Source of the DNA: Liopterus haemorrhoidalis
Taxonomy: Eukaryota; Arthropoda; Insecta; Coleoptera; Dytiscidae
Reading direction: 5' to 3'
Assembly: GCA_963971575.1 (NCBI GenBank)
Contig: OZ020620.1
Coordinates: forward strand, 39,780,924 to 39,844,923
DNA: 64,000 nt
Part shown: positions 55,566 through 64,000 of the stretch, piece by piece
Layout: each line of letters opens with the position of its first letter
How positions within the stretch are numbered: position 1 is the first letter of the stretch
Notes under the pieces: model-generated
Seen by the model: the letters and a program-made list of their open reading frames with translations, nothing else
What the model was told of the DNA's origin: nothing
Database searches by the model: none
Position numbers and translations under genes: made by a program

Positions 55566-58500
55566 TCACGAAGTATGAACAAAAATAACAAGTTCAAGAT
55601 ATAAAATTAAAGTATTGAGCTTCGAAACCAGAGAATGACTTTCATGCATTTGCGGTCGTTCCTTGGACGACTCTATCCAATCTGAGTAAGCGGCCACCCT
55701 TGTATATACTCCTGGAGAACCTCGTTTGGCGCATCCAATCCCCCAGGATACCACTCCGACCTGAAAAATAAATACAATCATGTGTAGGTGCATCAACTGT
55801 CATGTATATTCAATCCCGTTGATCATGTGTGTGCATAGCCAACGGGGTGACCGAGGGCAGTAAGTCGTGCACATTGTACTGGTGAAACAGTCTGTATTGT
55901 ACGGTCGGTAGATCGATTCTCCGTTGGTGATATTATTCGGGCGAGAATAATATGTTTACATTATTCTCATTTCACAATAATTCACCCCTCATCCAGGTGT
56001 AGGAGCTCGCCCCGTGGCATCGGCGATTAGGCAGCAGTCTGACTGATCGAGCGCCGTCGTGTAACGTAGCGCCGAGTCGTGTAGTGTCATTTAAAAATTT
56101 AAAAGCTGGTCTGACTGATCAAGTACTGTCGAGTATTATCGATCATTCAGTGTCAAGTAAATTTGTTTCTCACTTGTCAAATAGTGCATATTCCAACCTA
56201 AAATAATACTATCAAACAATTAATACTAATTAGCGAGTCCATTTTACTCTATATTGTAATTTTGTTTTTTTTTTTGACGTTCCAACTGTCAAATAATATA
56301 TGGTTATGAACTGTATATGCTTAAATGCGCATGTGCTATTGCCTCGAGCGTCGTGTGAAATTCAAACTGGTTTGAAATACAAACAACTTGATGCTACTTG
56401 ACAGCAAACGATGGTTCAGTCCGACTCATGCCCTTAGTTAACGTGTGTTTGAAATTTGCTCGACAGCAAACGATCGACAGCACACGATCAGTCAGACCGC
56501 GGCCTTAGCTTCGTTGCAGAAATAGGCCGATGTAAAATAAACAAAATAATGTGTTGTGCATGTAAGGTATAGGCCAGGCATGAGCAAACTACGGTCCGCG
56601 GGCTGTATCCGGCCCGTCGCGTTGAGTTTTATAAGAAATATTTCCTAGTTGACAAATTTCCGAAACTCACAGCTTTTTCTCAGAAGAGAATAACGCTCTT
56701 TGGACGCACTTACAAATGTGAGTAGTTTTTTTCTAGGATGAAGTTCGTAAAATCAAAAAGAAAGACGCGAATAACTGATTCGCACCTAGAAAAACGTTGC
56801 GTGCTTCTACATCAGTTGTTCGATAATTCACACACAGTCACACACACACACAGACACACACACAGACACACACACATACGGACGGCACTTCGAAAATAGG
56901 TTTTTTGGAGTCCCTGGACCATGAAACGTGGTCATCAGGCAAAATCTCGACATCGAAAATTTTCGCGATTACAATACTTGCCCCTTATATATTAAGGTCG
57001 GGCAAGTAAAAATGAACTTTCCCTGTTAGTTACGTATTACAAAATGAGACAGATATAATCCGTCTCAATTTGTAATACGAAACTAGATCTGGTTACTTTG
57101 GTGACTGTTGTGGTGTAAACAGACTTTGGCGTATCCGTGTGAGCCAATACTATGACAATATTATAAATGTATTGTCAATATACAACATAAACCAGTGGCG
57201 AAGGAAGACCTCCGCTAGACTTGCCCTCCCATAAAAAAAAAAAAAAAATAATAAAAAAAAACATAATTTTTTTTTTAAATTTAACAAAAGATTTAGATGA
57301 ATCTTCAAAAATACATCAAATTATGTCCTATACAATTTTTTGTCCAAGGCTTGGTTTACTAGTTACGATTTTTTTTAAGTTTTAATGTTTAATAACTTCC
57401 GTTTCCGGTTTCGGATTTTCATAAAAAACAACAGGGTTCTTCCCAATTATTAGGAAAATTTTTTAGTACCAGAACGAACTCTTTAAGTTAAACCGTTTTT
57501 GAGTTATCGTATATACACACAGACACACAGACACACAGACACACACACAGACACACACACACACACACACAGACACACACACACACACACAGACACACAT
57601 ACAGACGGCACTTCGAGAATAGGTTTTTTGGATTCCCTGGACCATGAAACGTGGTCATCAGTCAAAATCTCGACATCGAAAATTTTCGCGATTACAATAC
57701 TTGCCCCTTATATATTAAGGTCGGGCAAGTAAAAATGAACTTTCACTGTTAGTTCCGTATAACAAAATGAGACAGATAATAATATATGAATTTTTAAATA
57801 TAATCTGTCTCAATTTGTAATACGAAACTAGATCTGGTTACTTTGGGGACTGTTGTGGTGTAAACAGACTTTGGCGTATCCGTGTGAACCAATACTATGA
57901 TAATATTATAAATGTATTGTCAATATACAACATAAAAAATGAACTTTACCTGTTAGTTACGTATTACAAAATGAGACAGATAATATTTTGTTCTTATCTA
58001 AAAATATTTATGCATTATAAAAGATTTTTTATTTTTTTCTTGTGTTTTTTTATGGATGTTATGAACTTGTTATGAACTATGCATAGTTTAGAAAATTTAG
58101 AATGATTTATTTTTTTTTATAATAAAGAAAATTTCAGTGCAGTAATTAAAAAAAAAAAAAAAACTGATAATTCTAAAAAAGATCCTTATAAATATATGGC
58201 CCGCGAATTAATAAAAGATCGCTAACCAGCCCTCGGTCTTTGTATAAACGTGGCTAAACGGACTATAATTATAAAAACTGATTTTATAGAAACTCACCAC
58301 TGTCTCAGCACAAACAAGTGGTCCTCCAGAATCACCAAAACATGCATCTTTCCCTCCACCTTCGAACAATGTACATAGTTGATCCGTACTAATTTCAAAA
58401 CGATTACCGAAGTGTTTCTGACAACTCTCAACAGTTATAAGTGGCAGTTTAACTTGTAGCAGCCTGTTGCTGCCTGGATCGTGTTCTGCAGTTCTTCCCC

Positions 58501-61500
58501 ATCCAGCCACCATACACGCTTTGTAAAACTGCTCCGGTTCAGAACTTCTTGACACATCAGACTTGGCTACCTCAGCAATCTTTACATTTGCAGATAATTC
58601 CATAGCTATCGTCAGTCTCATAAGACCGATATCATGTTTACCAGACTTCTGTATGTAATGTTCGTGTGCGTATGTACTTTCAACAGTGTATACTTCGTCA
58701 ACTGACTCATAATATGTCTCTCCAGCAGCTATTCTAAAGATACTAGGAGGTAGCCGTTTTTCACTCCTGAAAATATAAATAAATAATGTTAATAAACGGA
58801 CATTAGATATACTGTGCTCAGGGCCGGCCCGAGAAAAAGCGGGGCCCGGTGCAAGAAGCTCGTGCGGGGCCCAGTGCAAGAAGCTCGTGCGGGGCCCAGT
58901 GCAAGAAGCTAGTGCAGGGCCTTCTTAAAAAAAAAAAAAAAACATTCAAAATATTTGTATTTTGCAATATTGCTTTTCACTCCTGAAAATATAAATAAAT
59001 AAATATATACAGGGTGTTTGTTTGAAACGGGGCACCCCGAAAATCTCCTTTATTTGTAAAGATACAAAAAATCTTCAGAACAAAAGTTAAACTAGACAAA
59101 AAGGCCCATCTAAAGGTTACTATAAGAATTCTGAGGCACTTCCGGTTTCACCGGAAATGATGTCAACTTTTGATCTAGCATAGGGAATCGAAAATTTTAT
59201 ATTTTTTTCTAAAATTTTTCCTAAAATTACATTAAATTAGCTTTACAATGACACCAAAAAATCATATTTTTATGTTAACCATTTCAAAATGGCGACCATT
59301 TATTTACAAAATATTAATCAACATAAGTTTTACAAAGTTGAACGTAGCAAGCTTTGAAAACAATAAAAAAAGAAACAAAATATCTCTAAAATAAACTGTT
59401 ATAACTAGTTATTATATGAAATAAAATGAAATAACTTAAATTTTAATTTTTCAATTAAATGTTTTATAAATAACAAGAGTTTAATAGTTTATTTTGCTTA
59501 TTTTTGTTTGAAAAAAAAATGTATTAACTGGTAGTAAGTCGTTATTTGTACCTAATTATGGTTTATGTACGATATACCAACGAAGAGATGACAGATATGG
59601 TTCTGATATACGGAGAGTGCCAAAGAAATGCGGTTAGGGCCCAACCACTCTATCACGAAAGGTATCCTGATAGAGCTCAGCCGAGAAGGCAGTATTTTAC
59701 CAAATTAGTGACCAAATTAAGCCATTAAATTTGGTTTGATCGAACATTTGTATTTTTTTTTTTTTTTTTGTGAAATAATTGTAAAAAGTAATACAGTCTG
59801 TTTCAAACGCTTAGGCGGAACTAAATGGGAATTTCGTTCTTTTAGGTTGTCACGACAAGGGACCTTTCTTGGGTTATTTCATTTTTCATGTTGGAATGTC
59901 AAAATTTAAAATTACAACAATGAAACCATGGAAACGAATGACCTATGTCAAAATTTAATTATTTTTTTATATATTTTAATGACAAAAAAATAAATAAATG
60001 GGAAATTTGTATTAAGAATTACACAAAAAATCAAAATATAAAGAAAATGACATTTTAAAATGATATTAACCTTAACCAAAAAATGTTTATTGTAAGTATG
60101 ATTTACAAAGCTTAAACAAAACGGCCGAAAAGCACGATTTAAGCGATGAAAGTAACTAAATTGCAAAATCTAGTTCCGCCTAAGCGTTTGAAACAGACTG
60201 TAGTTTTTTTTCTAAATAGTCAAATAGTTTATTTTAGAGATATTTTGTTTCTTTTTTTATTGTTTTCAAAGCTTGCTATGTTCAACTTTGTAAAACTTCC
60301 ATATAGTTATTTCCATTAATAAAACTCTAAAGATGTTTTAATGTGAATATAATTAATATTTTAACATAGTTGTGAGATAACGCACATGGTCACAAGAAAC
60401 CACTGTTGAAACTTGAAAAACTGAAAGTTGATTGCATTTCATAGATATGAACCACAATCAGACCTACCGCGCTCGGTTGTACGTAGTCTGCACCGCAAAC
60501 GAGCGGCTATTCAAAGGAACGGTATTTGGTCTAGATTCTAATAGAATTCTACTAGTAAAGGGTGATCTTATGAAACTTTACACATAAGCGGTATTTGGGC
60601 TCGATTCTATTAGAGGACGGTTTTATGAATATTTGCATACGAGAGGCTGACACTAACGCGGCAAATAAAGCACAATAAAAGGATTATGAGTCGAATATTT
60701 CGACATCTCCCAATATATCCCCAAACATGCTCAATGATGTTGTTAATACAGTCTGTTCCAAACGGTTAAGCGGAACTAGATCTAGTTACTTTCATCGTTT
60801 AAATCGTGCCTTTCGGCCGTTTTATTTAAGCTTTGTAAATCATACTTACAATAAACATTTTTTGGTTAAGGTTAATATCATTTTAAAATGTCATTTTCTT
60901 TATATTTTGATTTTTTGTGTCATTCTTAATACAAATTTCCCATTTATTTATTTTTTTGTCATTAAAATATCTAAAAAAAATATTTAATTTTGACATGTCA
61001 TTCGTTTCCATGGTTTCATTGTTGGAATTTTAAATTTTGACATCCCAACTTGAAAAATGAAATAACCCAAGCAAGGTCCCTTCTCGTGACAACCTAAAAG
61101 AACTAAATCCCCATTTAGTTCCGCTTAACCGTTTGGAACAGACTGTAGTAATGTCAATTTAAAATATGACTTTTCTAATATGTCAGTTCATGTGTCAAAC
61201 AATACAAACTTTACTTTATTTACAATAAAACCATCATAAAGTCTGTTCCAAACGGTTAGGCGGAACTAGATTTTGCAATCTAGTTACTTTCATCGTTTAA
61301 ATCATGCTTTTCGGCCGTTTTGTTTAAGCTTTGTAAATCATACTTGCAACAAATATTTTTTGGTTAAGGTTAATATCATTTTAAAATGTCATTTTCTTTA
61401 TGTTTTGATTTTTTGTGTCATTCTTAATACAAATATCCCATTTATTTATTTTTTTGTCATTAAAATATGTAAGAAAATTAATTTAAATTTGACATATGTC

Positions 61501-62392
61501 ATTCGTTTCCATGGTTTCATTGTTGGAATTTTAAATTTTGACATTCCAACGTAAAAAATTAAATAACCCAAGCAAGGTCCCTTTTCGTGACAACCTAAAA
61601 GAACGAAATTCCCATTTAGTTCCGCCTAACCGTTTGAAACAGACTGTATAAATAACTATCCGAGAATAAAAAATTCATTGTAAAAGCGAACGTTGGAATA
61701 AACATCGGAATAAACTTATACCTCAGATAGTTGTACCGTTACTTATCTGAGCTTTGTAAAAGCGGCCCTAAGAAAAAGAAAACACTGATGACATTTATAT
61801 GGTGACGGAGTATATTTGTTTAAATACTTTAATACACTTTGGTCGAGGTTAATTGTATTGTTTATAACACTATGATGTCTTTAAAAACAACTAAAAATGT
61901 GTAAATCTACTAACTTTGATAAAATACACAATGTTTTAAATTTGCTCCGCCATTTTTTGAAAGGACCAATCAAAAATGTTGACCCGTATATCACCACGCT
62001 GATAAATAAAGCCACTGTAATTTTAACATTCTGGTTAATACTTACTTGGGCTCACAAAGACAGTGTGCTGCCGTTAATATATGTCGTTCATTTAGAAGAC
62101 TACCTCCACATCCATGTACCATGCCATTCGCGGTATCGTACTGAATTGATACGAGGAACGGGTATTCGCTTATCGATGCCGAATTTCCCCCAACAATTCG
62201 GACGTCGGTCACATCCGATAATATTGTATTAGAATTGACATCTTTATATGCTCCTGTATCTTCATCCGTTTCTGTTGTATCTGTTGTATCTGTTGTATCT
62301 ATTGTATCTGTTGTATCTTCAATTTCTTCTTCCGAGCAGCACGAAGATATAATCAAGACGGAAAATATTCCAAACATCAGTGATGAACTCAT
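55566..62392 (-). CDS. Gene E: trypsin-like serine protease
   Basis: Exons are 62392-62046, 58766-58298 and 55760-55566 (336 aa). It is the closest paralogue of D. Signal peptide about residues 1-17; acidic Asp-Thr-Thr-repeat pro-segment; R65|IVGG; catalytic His110, Asp161, Ser262 in GDSGGP; S1-pocket Asp256; SWG and PGVYTRV. Trypsin-like activity after Arg or Lys is expected. The hydrophobic end ([17 protein letters not shown]) again fits a GPI-anchor signal, so the enzyme is probably secreted and held on the cell surface. After the disulfide Cys201 the residues are AETV rather than NGT or DGT. Introns and flanks align with D except where transposons have inserted: a 712-bp retroelement in intron 2 and two MITE-1 plus a Tc1-class remnant in intron 1. 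Confidence 0.94.
55837..56548 (+). mobile_element. tRNA-derived retroelement, 712 bp, absent from gene D
   Basis: It begins GCCAACGGGGTGACCGAGG-like sequence with a tRNA-like head, ends in an A-rich tail (AAATAAACAAAATA), and is flanked by ATGTGTGTGCAT and ATGTGTTGTGCAT. In intron 2 of gene D (about 45420-45450) the flanks are contiguous. Confidence 0.75.
56573..56830 (+). mobile_element. hAT left-end fragment
   Basis: CAGGCATGAGCAAACTACGG followed by TCCGCGGGCTGTATCCGGCC is a typical hAT terminus; the other end is not found. Confidence 0.5.
56823..57191. repeat. Duplicated (CA)n-containing segment, unit 1
   Basis: A CA/CAGA microsatellite followed by GACGGCACTTCGAAAATAGG, GACCATGAAACGTGGTCATC and the small MITE sequence of 40806. 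Repeated directly at 57510-57932. Confidence 0.85.
57510..57932. repeat. Duplicated (CA)n-containing segment, unit 2
   Basis: Near-copy of 56823-57191 with a longer CA/CAGA run and a small internal insertion at about 57770-57795. Confidence 0.85.
58828..58940. mobile_element. hAT left end with 3 tandem GC-rich units
   Basis: CAGGGCCGGCCCGAG starts it; GTGCGGGGCCCAGTGCAAG-type units follow three times. It lies just inside intron 1 of gene E. Confidence 0.6.
59010..60300 (+). mobile_element. IS630/Tc1-class remnant with N-terminal transposase fragment
   Basis: It starts CAGGGTGTTTGTTTGAAACG. The frame 59546-59728 reads [20 protein letters not shown] and [18 protein letters not shown], the DUF4817-like N-terminus of an insect transposase. 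Subterminal inverted blocks pair 59328-59400 with 60225-60300. A MITE-1 (59794-60200) sits inside. Most of the transposase is deleted. Confidence 0.75.
59794..60200 (+). mobile_element. MITE-1 copy
   Basis: Complete AAACGCTTAGGCGG subtype, almost the same as 43050-43455. Confidence 0.93.
60301..60748. other. Intron 1 of gene E, no clear feature
   Basis: Contains two GGTATTTGG-TC-GATTCTA direct repeats near 60525 and 60590; otherwise nothing recognised. Confidence 0.4.
60749..61145 (-). mobile_element. MITE-1 copy
   Basis: Complete ends and TA flanks; lacks about 10 bp near the left repeat (TTTTGCAATC). Confidence 0.92.
61240..61646 (-). mobile_element. MITE-1 copy
   Basis: GGCGGAAC subtype. 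The left end lacks the initial C (AAAGTCTG), as in several minus-oriented copies. Confidence 0.92.
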
Positions 62393-62510
62393 TTTTGGAA
62401 AGTTAAAATGCCAATAAACTTTAGAATTACTAAAAAACTTATAAATATTTTTGAACAAATAAATGAAAATATTTGTTTTTGCTAAATAAAATGACAGTTT
62501 CCAAGAGAAT
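62393..62510 (-). promoter_or_regulatory. Conserved upstream block of gene E
   Basis: Matches gene D almost throughout: GGAAACTGTCATTTTATTTA, then AAATATTTTCATTTATTTGT, then TTTCCAAAA before the ATG. Confidence 0.55.
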
Positions 62511-62823
62511 TACATCTGAAAACCAATCTTATAAAACATAGCAAAAATTTTGGTAATACGATTTTAGTTTAGCCATTTGAAAACTATACGTTTTCCATGT
62601 CGATTATCAATTTAAATAGACTCATTGAATGAAAAGACTAAAAGAAGAAGGAGGTTATATGAATTCTTACATACAATTTTCTCTGACAGAAATTATGTCA
62701 TTCCAAATATCACATTTGCTGCCAATATTTTGTTGTTTTCGTATTAAAAAGTGATTAATATTTTTTTGATAATTTAAAGTACAGAGTGGCACGCGGCAGA
62801 CGTATGGATTTGAAGACTGCATT

Positions 62824-63041
62824 CAGGGCCGTCGCGAGGCATGTGCAGCATGTGCAGCCGCACATGGCCCCGCGCATGGAGATGAGGACCTTTTTTTTTT
62901 GCTCCTCACTTGGATCTGAACAGCAGGCCCCGCGCATGGAGTTGAGGACCTTTTTTTTTTTTTTGCTCCTCACTTGGATCTGAACAGCAGGCCCCGCGGC
63001 TCTTCTCGCACATGGCCTCGCAAATCCTAGCGCCGGCCCTG
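62824..63041. mobile_element. hAT MITE with two 62-66-bp repeats
   Basis: Ends CAGGGCCGTCGCGAGG and TAGCGCCGGCCCTG; flanking octamers ACTGCATT and ATTGCATT match at 7 of 8. Inside, GAGGACCTTTTTTTTTT plus GCTCCTCACTTGGATCTGAA occurs twice, the same unit as the minisatellite at 48784. Confidence 0.85.
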
Positions 63042-63485
63042 ATTGCATTGCTCCCTTCCTAACGGTCCTAGAAGGTTGAAGGTGGGTTGGTTTGAAAGAG
63101 GAGGATTGGAAGTTTATGTTCCACGCGGTTTCTGTCGCCATAATGGAGTGGTCTATTGAACAACGTGTTTTTGTGTGCAGACCTATTTTTAGAACACCCG
63201 CTCGATCGTCCGCGTGCAGCGTGCCTTCCGTCTGAGGCTGCGGTTACAGTGAAAGCGTGTTCACGCGAACTGTAAGTCACGCAAACTCGCCCGCATTCGC
63301 GCGACTTTTTCAAGCGTGTAGAAATACACAGGTGTAGTTACTGTAGAAGCTTATCAATTGCGCGAAACTACGCTCGTACTCGACCGCATTCGGGCGACTG
63401 ATTCAGGCGTGTAGAAGTACACATCTGTGTATTGTAAATCGCCCAAATAGCTGAATTCAAACTTGTTTGTTTTCTTCGCGCGAGT
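63042..63485. other. GC-richer region with repeated CGCGCGA-like words
   Basis: The segment GTGTAGAAATACACAGGTGT recurs in variant form about 90 bp later (63318 and 63408). No gene recognised. Confidence 0.4.
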
Positions 63486-63566
63486 ATGCGTTCTACCTAC
63501 AGTTCTTATCTCCGTACAGTCCACTTGTTTTACTTGCTCTGTGGTACAGTGTGTGTATACAAAATG

Positions 63567-63731
63567 AATATTGAGAAATTAATATTTTTAGTTTTTGATC
63601 GTTATGGGATCAAAAATGTAAAACTTACCATTGATCAATCACATAAATTATGGGATGAAGTGGCGACTGAATTAAAAGTTAGCGATAAGGAGAAATATTT
63701 AATTTTTCCATATTCTAAACATAATGAATAA
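63567..63731 (+). pseudogene. Possible MADF-like N-terminal fragment
   Basis: From the ATG at 63564 the frame reads MNIEKLIFLVFDRYGIKN and LWDEVATELKVSDKEK. The start and the W-xx-VA-xEL spacing resemble a MADF (Myb/SANT-like) domain, which occurs in insect regulators and in accessory proteins of PIF/Harbinger transposons. It is short and ends in a stop at 63731. Similarity is weak. Confidence 0.3.
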
Positions 63732-63756
63732 CAAAACAACATATGAATGGTTTACA

Positions 63757-63859
63757 CCAGTGGTTCTCAACCGGTGGTACGCGTATCACTAGTAGTACCT
63801 GAAAGAAGACTTGGTGGTCCGTGAATAACAGTGACGTATTTTATTAATTAATGTAATGA

Positions 63860-63861
<2 letters not shown>
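63757..63861 (+). mobile_element. hAT left-end fragment
   Basis: CAGTGGTTCTCAACCGGTGG is a typical hAT terminus. The right end is not found before the window ends. Confidence 0.55.

Positions 63862-63914
<53 letters not shown>
63862..63914. repeat. (AT)n microsatellite
   Basis: About 26 AT units. Confidence 0.95.
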
Positions 63915-63918
<4 letters not shown>

Positions 63919-64000
63919 TTACTCGTATCAAAGGTGAATTGTGTCAAAATTAACCTGCTCTATTATGCAAATTGGAGCATTATAGGCTATTTCAAACGTT

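Noticed and set aside
57463..57732. Cys-Val or Thr-His rich frames
   Set aside because: They are translations of a (CA)n microsatellite.

Overview
The window is AT-rich insect nuclear DNA. The evidence is intron-split trypsin-like genes, Tc1/mariner, hAT and pogo-like DNA transposons, R1- and jockey-type LINE ends, and short TTAGG runs. The order of insect cannot be fixed from this sequence; a species with a repeat-rich genome, such as a beetle, would fit.

The real genes form one tandem cluster of six trypsin-like serine proteases, all on the minus strand and here called F, A, B, C, D, E from left to right. Five are complete, each with three coding exons. Exon 1 holds the signal peptide, pro-segment, activation site and catalytic His. 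Exon 2 holds Asp102, the S1-pocket Asp189 and the GDSGGP motif. Exon 3 holds the C-terminal strand and helix plus a hydrophobic tail that resembles a GPI-anchor signal. Intron phases are identical (phase 2, then phase 0). F has only exon 1 here and runs off the left edge. B, C, D and E keep all catalytic residues and look trypsin-specific. A has lost the nucleophile (Ser to Pro), the S1 Asp and the Trp-Gly of strand 215-216, so it is a non-catalytic homologue. D and E are the youngest duplicates: introns and flanks align, and several transposons sit in E but not at the matching place in D.

The rest is mobile DNA. A ~405-bp TA-targeting MITE (MITE-1, ends CAGTCTGTTCC) has 17 copies, twice inserted into itself. 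There are two copies of a DUF4817-type IS630/Tc1 element, three other IS630/Tc1/mariner elements, a deleted Tc1 copy, two copies of a pogo-like element, an element with transposase remnants (Y), several hAT elements with 8-bp target duplications, tRNA-derived retroelements and simple repeats. Introns are long because of these insertions; intron 2 of A holds a mariner interrupted by a second transposon and a hAT MITE.

There are a few host-like fragments outside the cluster: one exon of a long-chain acyl-CoA synthetase on the plus strand in intron 1 of A, THAP zinc-finger fragments, and a possible MADF-like start at the right end. No RNA genes other than tRNA-derived repeats and no CRISPR arrays were found.
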